From: Shinella sp. SUS2
Lineage (GTDB): Bacteria; Pseudomonadota; Alphaproteobacteria; Rhizobiales; Rhizobiaceae
Length of the DNA: 64,000 bases
NCBI RefSeq assembly: GCF_001262505.1
Contig: NZ_KQ410725.1
Span: 248,001 to 312,000 of the forward strand
Direction of reading: 5' to 3'
Shown here: positions 53,282-62,717 of the stretch, in pieces
Position numbering within the stretch: position 1 is the stretch's first letter
How the letters are laid out: the number at the start of each line of letters is the position of its first letter
Notes under the pieces: model-generated
Seen by the model: the letters and a program-made list of their open reading frames with translations, nothing else
Told to the model about the DNA's origin: nothing
Databases searched by the model: none
Program-made: the position numbers and the translations under genes

Positions 53282-54880
53282 ATGCGCAAGAGCCCCCAGG
53301 AATTCGACTATGTCATCGTCGGCGCCGGTTCGGCGGGCTGCGTGCTGGCCAACCGGCTGAGCGCCGACCCGGCCGTTTCCGTCTGCCTCGTCGAGGCTGG
53401 GCCGAGCGACCGCAGCCTCTTCATCCGGATGCCCGCGGCGCTGACCTTCCCCATCGAAAGCGACCGCTACAACTGGAAATTCGAAAGCGAGCCGGAGCCG
53501 GAACTGCATGGCCGCAGCATCGGTCAGGCGCGCGGACGCGGCCTCGGCGGCAGCTCCTCGATCAACGGCATGGTTTTCGTGCGCGGCGCGAAAGAGGACT
53601 ACGACGGCTGGCGCGAACTCGGCGTCGAAGGCTGGGATTTCGAGGATTGCCTGCCCTTCTTCAAGAGGCTGGAAAACTTCGAGGGCGGCCGCGACCCGAT
53701 GCGCGGTGGTGCAGGCCCCATCGATGTCGTGCGCAGCAAGGCCGACCATCCGCTCTACCGCACCTTCCTGAAAGCTGGGCAGGAGTTCGGCCTGCGTGAA
53801 GCCGGCGACTATAACAGCGGCGCGCAAGACGGCGTCCACATCACACAGGCGACCATCCGCGACGGCGTGCGCTGCAGCACCAGCCTCGCCTATCTCACCC
53901 CGGCAAAAAATCGCCCCAACCTCACCGTGATGACAGGCTGCCTCGTCGAAAAGATCCTTCTCGACGGCCGCACAGCGACGGGCGTCACGCTCTTGCAGCG
54001 CGGCGAGCGCAAGACGCTACGCGCCGCCCGCGAAACCATCCTGTCGGCCGGCACGGTCGGCTCGCCGCATCTGCTGATGCTCTCCGGCATCGGCGACCGT
54101 GAGGCCCTGAAGGAGCACGGCATCGCCAGCGCCGCCCACCTGCCCGGCGTCGGGGCCGATCTACAGGACCATGTCGTTGCCCCGTTGCGTTTCACCTCGC
54201 CGGGCGGCGTCTCGATCCGCCGGCAGCTCAACATGCTCGGCCGGCTGAAGCTCGGCATCGAATGGCTTTTGTTCAAGCGCGGTCTCGGCGCGACCAATTT
54301 CTTCGAGGTCGGCGCTTTCTTCAAGAGCAGCGAGACCGTGCCCTATTTCAACATGCAGCACGAATTCCTGCCGTTCCTCGCCGATTTCCAATCCGGCAAG
54401 GTGACGATCTCCGATGGTTTCCAGTATTTCGTCAGCCAGATGCGGCCCTACAGCCGCGGCCGGATCGCGCTGAAATCCGCCGCCCCCGCCGCAAAACCCT
54501 CCATCCGCTTCAACTATCTCACCGACCGACGCGACACGCTCGAAATGATCGACGGCATCCGCAAGACGCTGGACCTGGCGCACCAGCCGTCCTGGGATCG
54601 TTATCGCGGCCAGCCGGTCGATACGCCCGGCCTCAAGGCTTCGGACGCCGAGATCGAAGGGTGGCTGCGCACCGTCGCCAACACCGAACACCACCCGACC
54701 AGCACCTGCCGCATGGGCGCGGACGACCATGCCGTCACCGACGCCGCCGGCCGGGTGCACGGGCTGGAAAAGCTGCGCATCGTCGACGGCTCCATCCTGC
54801 CACGCGTGCCCTCCGCCAACATCAACGCCCCGATCATCATGGCCGCGGAAAAGATCGCCGCAACCATGACGCGGCGCTGA
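53282..54880 (+). CDS. GMC-family FAD oxidoreductase
   Basis: 532 residues. FAD-binding VIVGAGSAGCVLANRLSA at the start, GMC signature 1 in GRGLGGSSSINGMVFVRG near residue 85, signature 2 GTVGSPHLLMLSGIG near 258, and the C-terminal active-site His in EHHPTSTCRMG (about 473) with its partner Asn in SANINAPIIM (about 513). It oxidises an alcohol group, classically choline or a sugar. In this sugar-transport and kinase cluster, a sugar or sugar-alcohol C-OH is the more likely substrate (inference). It is divergent from the binding-protein gene. Confidence 0.88.
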   Translation: MRKSPQEFDYVIVGAGSAGCVLANRLSADPAVSVCLVEAGPSDRSLFIRMPAALTFPIESDRYNWKFESEPEPELHGRSIGQARGRGLGGSSSINGMVFVRGAKEDYDGWRELGVEGWDFEDCLPFFKRLENFEGGRDPMRGGAGPIDVVRSKADHPLYRTFLKAGQEFGLREAGDYNSGAQDGVHITQATIRDGVRCSTSLAYLTPAKNRPNLTVMTGCLVEKILLDGRTATGVTLLQRGERKTLRAARETILSAGTVGSPHLLMLSGIGDREALKEHGIASAAHLPGVGADLQDHVVAPLRFTSPGGVSIRRQLNMLGRLKLGIEWLLFKRGLGATNFFEVGAFFKSSETVPYFNMQHEFLPFLADFQSGKVTISDGFQYFVSQMRPYSRGRIALKSAAPAAKPSIRFNYLTDRRDTLEMIDGIRKTLDLAHQPSWDRYRGQPVDTPGLKASDAEIEGWLRTVANTEHHPTSTCRMGADDHAVTDAAGRVHGLEKLRIVDGSILPRVPSANINAPIIMAAEKIAATMTRR

Positions 54881-54914
54881 CGGCGAAGGGAACATTCTCA
54901 AGGTGCGCTTGCCG

Positions 54915-54932
54915 ACTTGTCTCGACATGTTA
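54915..54932 (+). promoter_or_regulatory. GntR operator-like site upstream of the GntR gene
   Basis: ACTTGT-CTCG-ACATGTTA matches 14 of 14 specified positions of the site at 53123 and lies 41-58 bases before the GntR start, as expected for autoregulation. Confidence 0.6.
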
Positions 54933-54972
54933 GAGACTGTTGGTTTGACCGCCTCACGAGAAAGGAAAACCG

Positions 54973-55731
54973 ATGACCGAGACATGGCTGAAAAAGAAAC
55001 CGATCCGCAAGAGCGGCGCTGTCCCGATGTATGCGCAGGTGGCCGAAATCCTCGACGGCGCGGTGAAGGCGCGCAACGGTGCGCATTTCGCCCTGCCCTC
55101 GGAAGGTGAACTGTCGCGGGAATTCGGCGTCTCCCGTGTCACCATCCGCCAGGCGCTCAAGCAGCTCGAAACCCGTGGCGTCATCTATAGCGAGCACGGC
55201 CGCGGCTACTTCAGCACCGCCTCGCGCATGAAGGGCGTCTCGGGCTTCCACAGTTTCACGACGGAAGTGCGCAAGCTTGGCGCCGAGCCCGGCTCTGTGG
55301 TCGTCGCCTTCGAGGAAGGACAGCCTCTGTCGCCCGCCTTCCGCAAGCATCTCCAGACCGAGAGCGAAAGCGGCCCGGATTTCCTCTTTCTGCGCCGGGT
55401 GCGCAGCATCGACGGCGATCCGGTGGCGCTGGAGGACGCATACCTGCCTGCCGCGCTCTATCCTTCGGCAACGCGGGCAATGTTCGAGGGTGCTTCGCTT
55501 TATGCCGAGATGGCATCGACCTGGGGCATCGTGCCCACCTGGACGGACGCGTTGTTCGAGCCGGCAGCGGCCACGGACGAAGAGGCCGCCCACCTGAAGA
55601 TTGCGCCCGGCGCACCGGTTCTCACCGTCTGGCGTGTCACGGTCACCGATACGGACCAGGCCGTCGAATATGTGAAGTCCGTCTACAAGGGCGACGGCTT
55701 CATGCTGAACGTCAATCGATATCGCCTCTAG
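54973..55731 (+). CDS. GntR/HutC-family regulator with UTRA domain
   Basis: 252 residues. The winged helix (about residues 20-85) includes PMYAQVAEILDGAVKA, LPSEGELSREFGVSRVTIRQ and ALKQLETRGVIY. The C-terminal UTRA ligand-binding domain (about 95-245) includes FLFLRRVRSIDGDPVALEDA and YLPAALYPS. UTRA regulators usually sense a sugar phosphate made by the pathway. The neighbouring kinase and SIS genes make such a phosphate, and the shared operator sequence indicates control of the whole cluster. Confidence 0.9.
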   Translation: MTETWLKKKPIRKSGAVPMYAQVAEILDGAVKARNGAHFALPSEGELSREFGVSRVTIRQALKQLETRGVIYSEHGRGYFSTASRMKGVSGFHSFTTEVRKLGAEPGSVVVAFEEGQPLSPAFRKHLQTESESGPDFLFLRRVRSIDGDPVALEDAYLPAALYPSATRAMFEGASLYAEMASTWGIVPTWTDALFEPAAATDEEAAHLKIAPGAPVLTVWRVTVTDTDQAVEYVKSVYKGDGFMLNVNRYRL

Positions 55732-55739
55732 GAGCACCC

Positions 55740-56708
55740 GTGTCGCAACAGGATTTCGCAATCGGCATCGACATCGGCGGCGGCAGCACGAAGATCGGCC
55801 TCGTCTCGACTGGGGGCGAGATCATCGAGCGACGGCGCGTGGTCGTCGGCGATACCGACGATGCGGACACGATCGTCGCGCAGTATGCCGAAACGGTTCG
55901 CGACATCCTGGGCGCACATCCGGCGGCGAGGGTGCTGGGGATCGGCATCGGCTTCCCGGGCCGCATCCATCCGGACAACCTGTCCGGCGATCTCGGCAAC
56001 ATCCCTGCCCTCGACGACTTCCCGCTGGCCGAGCGGATCGGCGGGCTGTTTTCCCTTCCGGCACGGATGGAGAACGACGGAACCGCAGCCGGTCTTGCGG
56101 AAGCGATGTTCGGCAAGGATCGCGCTGCCCGCCGCCTTCTCCTGATCGCGGCAGGGACCGGCATCGGCGTTGCGCTCACCATCGACGGAAAGCCGTTCAT
56201 CACGTCGGGCGGAGGCCTCGGCAATGCCGGGCAGCTCATCATCCACGGCAGCGACGGCCGCCCCTGCCGCCAGGGATGCGTCGGTTGCCTGGAATCGCTG
56301 GCGTCCGGCGACGCCCTGAACGGCATCGCGCGGCGCTATTGCGTCGAGGTGCCGGACAGTCCACTCGCCAGAAGAGCAAGTGACCACGGACGGGAGGCCG
56401 ATGCGTCCGATGTCATCGCAACAGCGCTTGCCGGCGATGCGGCCGCAAAGGCGATGCTCTCGGATGTCGGGCGATGGCTCGGCCGCGGTGCGGCGACCTG
56501 GGCGCAGATCTTCGCGCCCGACGTCATTCTGCTCGGCGGCGGGTTGAGCGCGGCCGGCAACCTGCTGCTCGCCCCGCTGGAGCGGGAAGCGCGGCTCTCG
56601 GGCCTCGACCTCTATCTCGCGCCGGTCCGTTTCGCGCTTGCCTCGCTCGGCAACGACGCCGGCATCATCGGTGCGGCAGCGCAGATCTTTCCCACCCCCA
56701 AGCCATGA
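55740..56708 (+). CDS. ROK-family sugar kinase
   Basis: 322 residues from GTG 55740. The ATP motif GIDIGGGSTKIGLVS is at the start, IAAGTGIGVALTIDG near residue 140 forms the second phosphate loop, and the zinc-binding region reads GSDGRPCRQGCVGCLES (about 175-191), keeping the cysteine ligands of the ROK motif. It has no helix-turn-helix, so it is a kinase rather than a ROK repressor. It probably phosphorylates an imported amino sugar or hexose to feed the SIS protein 10 bases downstream. Confidence 0.85.
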   Translation: MSQQDFAIGIDIGGGSTKIGLVSTGGEIIERRRVVVGDTDDADTIVAQYAETVRDILGAHPAARVLGIGIGFPGRIHPDNLSGDLGNIPALDDFPLAERIGGLFSLPARMENDGTAAGLAEAMFGKDRAARRLLLIAAGTGIGVALTIDGKPFITSGGGLGNAGQLIIHGSDGRPCRQGCVGCLESLASGDALNGIARRYCVEVPDSPLARRASDHGREADASDVIATALAGDAAAKAMLSDVGRWLGRGAATWAQIFAPDVILLGGGLSAAGNLLLAPLEREARLSGLDLYLAPVRFALASLGNDAGIIGAAAQIFPTPKP

Positions 56709-56718
56709 TGGAGTTTCC

Positions 56719-57777
56719 GTGTCCCAGTCCTATCTCGACGAAATCGCCGAACAGCCGGCGGCAATCCGCAAGCTCGGCCGGCTCGTCACGCCCGACCTGA
56801 TTGCCAAGGCCAAGGCGATCCGCACCGCGATCGACAACGGCGATGTGCGGCATGTCCTTCTCACCGGCATGGGCGGCTCCCTGTTCAGCGCCTACGGCAC
56901 CTGGCTGCGGCTGAGCCAGGCACTGCCGGTCCCGGTCTCGCTCTGGGATACGTCCGAACTGATCCAGCAGGCGCCGGCGCTGCTGCGGGCCGGCACCATG
57001 GTCATCGCCATCTCGCAGTCGGGCGAAAGCGTCGAACTGCGCCGCATGACGGAACTGGACGCCGGCGTCACCGTCAAGGTTGCGATCACCAATCCCAGCG
57101 ACAACACCCTCGCCCGCTGGGCCACGCTGGCGCTGGCGACGGAGGTCGGCCCCGAACAGACCGTATCGACCAAGACCTATTCCGCCGGCCTTGCCACCCT
57201 CTACATCCTGGAGCGCCTGCTGACCGGCGACGGCGACACCCTGGCAGCAGACATCGCCACGCTCGCCGATGCCGCCGAAACCCTGCTCTCCACCCTGCCC
57301 GCCCAGATGGACGAAACGCTGGCCTCGCTCGGTCACGACAGGCCGCTGACCTTCATCGGCCGCGGCGCAAGCTATGCCAGCGCCCAGATGGCCGCGCTGG
57401 TGACGGCTGAGGCTGCAAAGGCCCCGACACAGGCGCTGTCCGGCGGCCAGTTCCGACACGGTCCGCTGGAACTGGTGCGCGACGGGTTCCGCAGCCTGCT
57501 GTTCCTCGGCGGCTCCGGTGCGACGCTCGACCTCAACCTGAAGACCGTCGCCGACATCACCCGCTTCGGCGGCCGGTGCCTCGTCGTCGCGCCGGAAGCC
57601 ACGGCAGCGGCCGTTGCGGGGAACGAACCGGTCCTGTCCCTGCCCGATGTTGCGGAAGGGCTTCTGCCTGTGCTGGAAATCCTCCCCATCCAGCTCCTGA
57701 TGGTCCCGATGGCCGTCGCGCGCGGCTTCGAGCCTGCAAAATTCCTCAACGGCTCGAAGATCACCGTCATCGAGTAG
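56719..57777 (+). CDS. Double-SIS sugar-phosphate isomerase/deaminase (GlmS/AgaS/NagB-II-like)
   Basis: 352 residues from GTG 56719, preceded by ATGGAG. Two SIS domains are visible: TGMGGSLFSAYGTWLRL and AISQSGESVELRRM in the first, IGRGASYASAQMAALV and SGGQFRHGPLELVRDG in the second. The chain lacks the glutamine-amidotransferase half of GlmS. NagB-II and AgaS proteins of this layout convert amino-sugar 6-phosphates to ketose 6-phosphates with ammonia release; FrlB deglycases are a possible alternative. It ends at a strong terminator. Confidence 0.83.
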   Translation: MSQSYLDEIAEQPAAIRKLGRLVTPDLIAKAKAIRTAIDNGDVRHVLLTGMGGSLFSAYGTWLRLSQALPVPVSLWDTSELIQQAPALLRAGTMVIAISQSGESVELRRMTELDAGVTVKVAITNPSDNTLARWATLALATEVGPEQTVSTKTYSAGLATLYILERLLTGDGDTLAADIATLADAAETLLSTLPAQMDETLASLGHDRPLTFIGRGASYASAQMAALVTAEAAKAPTQALSGGQFRHGPLELVRDGFRSLLFLGGSGATLDLNLKTVADITRFGGRCLVVAPEATAAAVAGNEPVLSLPDVAEGLLPVLEILPIQLLMVPMAVARGFEPAKFLNGSKITVIE

Positions 57778-57784
57778 CAACGCG

Positions 57785-57820
57785 AACACCACCCCGGCCC
57801 AGAAGCGGGGGTGGTGTTTT
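57785..57820 (+). terminator. Terminator between the SIS and GatZ-like genes
   Basis: A perfect 11-bp stem AACACCACCCC / GGGGTGGTGTT with a 12-base loop ends in TTTT on the plus strand; because it starts with AA, it can also act for the convergent minus-strand operon. Confidence 0.75.
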
Positions 57821-57865
57821 CCATGCTGAAGAGCACGACGGATTTCCTTGCGCCGGAAAATCGAT

Positions 57866-59134
57866 CTATCGGTTGCCGGCGGCGGCGTAGGCGGCGAGCG
57901 TTTGCGCAATCCGCCAGATGACGACGGCCTCCGGGTCCAGCGGCCTGTCGGCGAACCGGCCCGCCGGAGACATGTGCTGCCAGAACAGCGGGAGCGGCAC
58001 GGTGCGGTCCTTCAAGGCAGTAAACAGCCGCCCGACGGCGGCCTCCGCCTCCGGGGTCGCCCAGTAGTAGCGAATGCGGTCGGAAAGCGAATAGTGCCGC
58101 AGCAGCCGCTCCTCCTCCTTCGCGCCATGATAGTGCCGGCACCAGTGCTCGGGGTGATGCAGCATGACGGCCTCCATGGCCGCCATGAGGGGGCGCTCCC
58201 CGTAGTCGGGGACCAGGTCCGACGCGATAGCATCCAGTGCATAGAGCGCTTCGCGAAGCACGAATGTCAGTTCCGGGCCGACCTTCAGAATGGGGAAGCC
58301 ATCCTCGACAAGCGCGGCGAGCGAACCGGTTCCCTGGTAGTCGGTCGAATGCGCCTCGAAGACGAATTGCGGTTCCGCGTCGAGAACCTGCGCAAGCCCG
58401 GCGATCTTTGTCCGGTCGTAGAAGATCACATTGTGGTTGCCGAATTCGACGCCCGGCTGCACGACGAGGCCGATTGCGCGCTCGAAGGCCGCCGACAGCC
58501 CGGCTTCGGCGAAGACCCGTCGATGGATTTCGATGGTCTTGCGGGCAGAGACCCCGTCCGTCGGCTCGATCGACGTCAGGGCGTGATCGGCACCGCCCGG
58601 TGGCGGCACCTCCGTTCCGATGACATAGACAGGCATGGCGCCGCCGGCAGCGGCCGCACGCGCTTCCGCAACGGCTGCAAGCCGGCAGGCACGACGCGCC
58701 GTCGTTTCGTCATCCAGCGCCGCCGGCTCGCCGCGGCACCCCATGGAGGCATCGAGGTGGATCTTGCGGAAGCCGGCATCGATATAGGCCGCGACCATCG
58801 CCTCCGCCTCGGCCATCGCCTCTTCGGCCGGCTGCTCGCGCCATGGATTGGGGCCGAGATGATCTCCCCCGAGGACGACAAGCTCCCGTGGGCAGGCCTC
58901 CTCCACGGCCAGTTTGTGCACAAGGCGGGCAAAATCCGCCGGCCGCATGCCGGTATAGCCGCCCAGATGGTTGACCTGATTGCACGTCGCCTCGATCAGC
59001 ACGGTACGTCCGGTCTTTGCGCCATGCCGCAGCGCCGCCCGCAGGACCAGCGGATGGGCCGAGCAGACCGATGTGACGCCCTTCGGCGTGCCCTGGCGCC
59101 GCAGCGCCGCAAGTTCCCCCAGCGCGACCCCCAT
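57866..59134 (-). CDS. GatZ/KbaZ-family protein, probable D-tagatose-6-phosphate 4-epimerase
   Basis: 422 residues of the PF08013 family: GTPKGVTSVCSAHPLVLRAA near the start, LIEATCNQVNHLGGYTGM, LGGDHLGPNPWREQPAEEAM and KIHLDASMGC. E. coli GatZ/KbaZ are described as non-catalytic aldolase partners, but in Agrobacterium tumefaciens C58 a PF08013 member beside a tagatose kinase epimerises D-tagatose-6-phosphate to fructose-6-phosphate. The PfkB kinase upstream here overlaps by one base (TGATG), matching that arrangement. There is no GatY/KbaY aldolase nearby, supporting the epimerase role. Confidence 0.83.
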   Translation of the reverse strand: MGVALGELAALRRQGTPKGVTSVCSAHPLVLRAALRHGAKTGRTVLIEATCNQVNHLGGYTGMRPADFARLVHKLAVEEACPRELVVLGGDHLGPNPWREQPAEEAMAEAEAMVAAYIDAGFRKIHLDASMGCRGEPAALDDETTARRACRLAAVAEARAAAAGGAMPVYVIGTEVPPPGGADHALTSIEPTDGVSARKTIEIHRRVFAEAGLSAAFERAIGLVVQPGVEFGNHNVIFYDRTKIAGLAQVLDAEPQFVFEAHSTDYQGTGSLAALVEDGFPILKVGPELTFVLREALYALDAIASDLVPDYGERPLMAAMEAVMLHHPEHWCRHYHGAKEEERLLRHYSLSDRIRYYWATPEAEAAVGRLFTALKDRTVPLPLFWQHMSPAGRFADRPLDPEAVVIWRIAQTLAAYAAAGNR

Positions 59135-60111
59135 CACGAATATCTCCCCGTCGAAGCGATGAAAGCGTCGAGTTCGCCCCGCGTCCCCGCGCCCTCCATC
59201 GGGCCGAGGCGGGTCACGTTGCGGGCACCTGCGGCGGCGGCATAGGTCAGGGCGTGTTGCGGCGTCAGGCCAAGGCGGCGGCCAGCGACATAGGCACCGC
59301 CGAAACAATCGCCGGCCCCCGTGGGATCGACCTCCTCGACGACGAAGGACGGCACGTCGACCCGCGTTCCGTCACGGTTGAAATAGCTGGCTCCATCAGC
59401 GCCGCGCTTCAGGACGACCTCCTTCACGCCGCGCTCGAACAGGCGGCGAACCGCAGCCGTTTCGCCATCCACGCCGGCCGCCCGCTCCAGCTCCTCCCCC
59501 GACGGCAGGAGCAGATCGGCGGCGGAGACGAGGCGATCGAAACGGCGCTCGGTTTCCGCGTCGAGTTTCAGCTCCTTGCGGATGTTCGGATCGACGGACA
59601 ACGTACCGCCACGGGCCTTGATGATATCGACCGCCTTGTCGATGACGGCGATGGCACTGGGCATCGACAGCGCCGAGCCCATGACGTGCAGGTGCCCGCC
59701 CCGCCCGACAAGGTCGCTCACAGGTACGCTCCATCCGAAACGCGCCGCGGCAGACCGCGCGATGTTGAACACGAAGTCGCGCGAGCCGTTGTCCCGATAG
59801 CGGACGAAGGCGCTGCCCGTCGGGAATTCGGGATCGATGGAAATGGCCGAGACATCGACGCCATCGCGCTTTAGGCGCTCGACGTTCACGCGCCCGAAAT
59901 CGTCATCGCCCACGGCACCGATCATCGCGGCCTGGCCGCCGAAGCGCCCGCATTGGGAGATGAAGATCGCCGGAGCACCGCTGGCAAAGGGGCCGATCAG
60001 CGGCTGGGCCTCGACAAATCCCGTGCCGACCGTCGTCGCGACGATCTCGACAAGGATCTCGCCCACGCAGATCGTGGGGCCGAGCGCATCCGGTGCCAGT
60101 GCAGACGTCAT
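59134..60111 (-). CDS. PfkB-family sugar kinase, probable D-tagatose kinase
   Basis: 325 residues. PfkB landmarks are [10 protein letters not shown] at the start, [20 protein letters not shown] near residue 55, [10 protein letters not shown] near 170 and the C-terminal [18 protein letters not shown] with the catalytic Asp (about 265). The start is ATG 60111 (MTSALAPD); the frame is open further but resembles leader. Its gene is fused by overlap to the PF08013 gene, the pair known to take D-tagatose through tagatose-6-phosphate to fructose-6-phosphate. Confidence 0.85.
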   Translation of the reverse strand: MTSALAPDALGPTICVGEILVEIVATTVGTGFVEAQPLIGPFASGAPAIFISQCGRFGGQAAMIGAVGDDDFGRVNVERLKRDGVDVSAISIDPEFPTGSAFVRYRDNGSRDFVFNIARSAAARFGWSVPVSDLVGRGGHLHVMGSALSMPSAIAVIDKAVDIIKARGGTLSVDPNIRKELKLDAETERRFDRLVSAADLLLPSGEELERAAGVDGETAAVRRLFERGVKEVVLKRGADGASYFNRDGTRVDVPSFVVEEVDPTGAGDCFGGAYVAGRRLGLTPQHALTYAAAAGARNVTRLGPMEGAGTRGELDAFIASTGRYS

Positions 60112-60145
60112 GAGGGATACCTCGCTTTGATGCTGGGGGCCACGC

Positions 60146-61357
60146 CTAGGTGGCGGTTGAGCGTTGCAGCGCCGGATCATCGGCACCGAGGTCTTCATTT
60201 TCGAGCGACAGGAAGCGCTGATGCAGCATGCAGGCCGCCCCGAAGGCGGGGCCGATTTCCGTGTCGTCGACGGAAATCTCCGGCGCGGGGAACAGCGTGC
60301 TCTGCCCCTCCGCCATATGCGCGGCTACGCGGGCCGCAACCAGCGGATAGAGCCCGGCCACCGATCCCCCGAGCACAATCCGCTCGGGATCGATGAGGCG
60401 GCATGCCTGCAGCAGGGCGCAGGCGAGATGCCGCGACCAGTCTTCGGCAATGTTCACGGCGGCGGGAACACGGTCGCGCACATCCGCGATGAAAGCGTGC
60501 AGTCCGGGCGCCGCCGAACCGGTCGCCGCGCGATACCGTGCCACGAGTGCCTCACGCCCGATCAGCTGCTCGAACTTCTGCCCGCCGCTGCCGGGCACCA
60601 GGATGTGACCGATCTCGCCCGCAAGGCCATGGCCGCCGCGAAAGAGCTTGCCATCGATCATGATCCCGCCGCCGATACCGGTCTCCATCGAAAGGAAGAG
60701 CGTGACGCCCGCCCGGCCGTTCCGGTAGCTGTCGCCGATCGCAAAGGCATTGGCATCGTTCTCGACCGCAACGGGCATGGGCACGGGAACGGCATCGCGT
60801 GCAATCTGCCCGAGCGGCACGTTTCGCCATCCGATGATCGGCGCCAGCGCAACGACCCCGTCCGGTCCGATATGCGCGGGGGTCGATATCCCGAGCCCCC
60901 TGCACCGGGCAAGCATGCCCGGGTCCATGGCACCGACGACCATCTCGATCGCCTGCTGCATCGCAGCCTCGACGGTCGAGGAGACCGTGTCAAACGCCTC
61001 GCTCCGATAGAGCCGAACCTGGGCGGCAAGGTCGATGACGGTCGTCGAAATGTGCTCGACACCGATTTCGACGCCGATGAAGAAGGCGGCATCGGGCACG
61101 AGCTGGAGCATGATCCCCGGCCGCCCGGCACGGGCCTGGCCGGCGCGGTCGGGGCCGTCGCCATCGATCTCCTCGACGAAACCGCTTCCCGTCAGCTCCG
61201 CCACGATCTGCCCCGAGGACGAGCGGTTCATGGCAAGTTGCCGCGCCAGCTCCGCCCGGCTCATGCAGCGGTTGCTGTAGATCGCCTGCAGCGCGGCCAC
61301 GATGTTGTTCTGCCGAATGCGGCGCGGCGTGCTGCCGATGGAAACGATGTCGCTCAT
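60146..61357 (-). CDS. ROK-family transcriptional repressor
   Basis: 403 residues. The N-terminal winged helix is [20 protein letters not shown] followed by [20 protein letters not shown] (about residues 17-60); the ROK domain follows with [30 protein letters not shown] and [13 protein letters not shown]. The zinc-site cysteines of ROK kinases appear to be missing (the corresponding loop reads [13 protein letters not shown]), as in regulators that bind but need not phosphorylate sugar. It should control the minus-strand operon and the divergent transporter. Confidence 0.88.
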   Translation of the reverse strand: MSDIVSIGSTPRRIRQNNIVAALQAIYSNRCMSRAELARQLAMNRSSSGQIVAELTGSGFVEEIDGDGPDRAGQARAGRPGIMLQLVPDAAFFIGVEIGVEHISTTVIDLAAQVRLYRSEAFDTVSSTVEAAMQQAIEMVVGAMDPGMLARCRGLGISTPAHIGPDGVVALAPIIGWRNVPLGQIARDAVPVPMPVAVENDANAFAIGDSYRNGRAGVTLFLSMETGIGGGIMIDGKLFRGGHGLAGEIGHILVPGSGGQKFEQLIGREALVARYRAATGSAAPGLHAFIADVRDRVPAAVNIAEDWSRHLACALLQACRLIDPERIVLGGSVAGLYPLVAARVAAHMAEGQSTLFPAPEISVDDTEIGPAFGAACMLHQRFLSLENEDLGADDPALQRSTAT

Positions 61358-61423
61358 CTCCCGATCCCCCCGAATGAACCCGCCTCGACCCTACACGGAC
61401 AAAGCACGTTGCTAGAAGAGCCT

Positions 61424-62308
61424 TTAGGGCCGGGCGTTCGTTGCCCGGCGGCGTTTGGCCTCTTCGAGCTTCATCTCGATAAAACCCTTGGCATGAGCCG
61501 CCAGCGGGTCGTTCTGTGTCCAGGTATCACGCCAGATGGCGCAGACGAGCGACAGCCCCTCATCGACCACCGCTGTGGAAAAACTCTCGAACACGATGTC
61601 GCGCTTGTAATCGATGTCGAGGAGCGCGTCGAAGATCGCATCGAAATCGATGACACCGTCCCCAAGATAGCCGCGATTGCTTTCGCCGATGTGGAAGTAC
61701 CCGATCTTGTCGCCTGCAAGCCGGATGGCTGCGGCGGGATTGGCCTCCTCGATGTTCATGTGGAACGTGTCGAGATGCAGGCGCACATGATCCGAGCCGG
61801 TGTCCGCGATGAACTTCAGGCCCTGGGCGGTCGTGTTGAGAAGGTTGGTCTCGAAGCGGTTGACAATCTCGAGAACGATATCGACGCCTGCGGCCTTGCC
61901 TGTCTCGGCCGTTCCGGCAATCGCCGCGACGCTGTTGTCCCAGCCGCGCTTCGTCGGCTGTCGACCGTATTTGGTGTGCGCGGAATAGAGAATACCGCCA
62001 AGCTTGGTGCCGCCGATGTCGCGCACGGCGCGCACGGCGTCCGCCAGCATCGCCTTGCCGCCGGCAACGACGGCCTGATCCTCACTCGAAACGTCGCGAT
62101 CGATCGGAAGCCCCATCGTCACGCCGATCTCGACATCGAGGGACTGGGCGAGCTTCGCCAGGTGATCGAGATCGAACTTCTCCGGTCGCAGATAGGCGAA
62201 TTCGATCGCGCGATAGCCGTGCTCGGCGGTCTTGCGCAGGGCCATCTCAAGCCCCTCCTGGGTTTGGCCGCCCGTCCAAACAAATGAATGAATACCCAGT
62301 CGACGCAT
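61424..62308 (-). CDS. Xylose-isomerase-like TIM barrel, D-tagatose/D-psicose 3-epimerase type
   Basis: 294 residues. Catalytic and metal residues can be read in LEIVNRFETNLLNTTAQG (Glu), LHLDTFHMNIEE (Asp, His), GYFHIGESNRGYLG (His, Glu) and DIVFESFS (Glu), matching D-psicose/D-tagatose 3-epimerases such as the Agrobacterium enzyme. It interconverts ketohexoses at C3. The start is ATG 62308, preceded by GGAGGAA; GTG 62323 lies inside that ribosome site. First gene of the minus-strand ketohexose operon. Confidence 0.85.
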   Translation of the reverse strand: MRRLGIHSFVWTGGQTQEGLEMALRKTAEHGYRAIEFAYLRPEKFDLDHLAKLAQSLDVEIGVTMGLPIDRDVSSEDQAVVAGGKAMLADAVRAVRDIGGTKLGGILYSAHTKYGRQPTKRGWDNSVAAIAGTAETGKAAGVDIVLEIVNRFETNLLNTTAQGLKFIADTGSDHVRLHLDTFHMNIEEANPAAAIRLAGDKIGYFHIGESNRGYLGDGVIDFDAIFDALLDIDYKRDIVFESFSTAVVDEGLSLVCAIWRDTWTQNDPLAAHAKGFIEMKLEEAKRRRATNARP

Positions 62309-62717
62309 CACAATTTCCTCCACAAAGTCGCTTCTCTGGCGACATGGCTATCTCTATTAGTATTTTTACACAACAAATATTTTTGGGATGAAAATCCCTA
62401 AAAGCGGTTCAATATCGTGGAAAGTGCGTAAAAATCATAAAATCCACCTTCATGATCGAGAAAGACCACCCGACGCAACAACCAAAAAGGTCATTCATCC
62501 GATATAATTTGCATGTTTAAGCAACAAACATTGCGTCGCCATTTTTTTTGCGTTAGGTGGTGTGCATGGCGAGCGCGATTTCGCCGGCTGCCGGGAGGGC
62601 TGACATCATCAGCGGGCGCGTTAAAGCGCCCCCGCTTCTGCCGCCCGAAGGCCGGCCTCTCCCCACACATCGACAAATTCCCGCCCTTGAGGCGGGCGAC
62701 CATGCAGGAGGAGCGCA
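62309..62717. promoter_or_regulatory. 409-base divergent promoter region of the ketohexose operon and RbsA-type transporter
   Basis: The region is AT-rich, most so at 62340-62440. A perfect GGGAT-GAAA-ATCCC dyad lies at 62385-62398, flanked by TTTT and AAAA, and TATTTTTACA / AAATATTTTTGG repeats lie just to its left. It is a likely ROK-repressor binding zone controlling both directions. GCAGGAGGAG at 62704-62713 is the ribosome site of the transporter gene. I see no small gene inside. Confidence 0.5.

Noticed and set aside
60164-62287. 707-codon plus-strand frame opposite the ROK repressor and epimerase
   Set aside because: Antisense to two well-supported genes; no domain recognisable.
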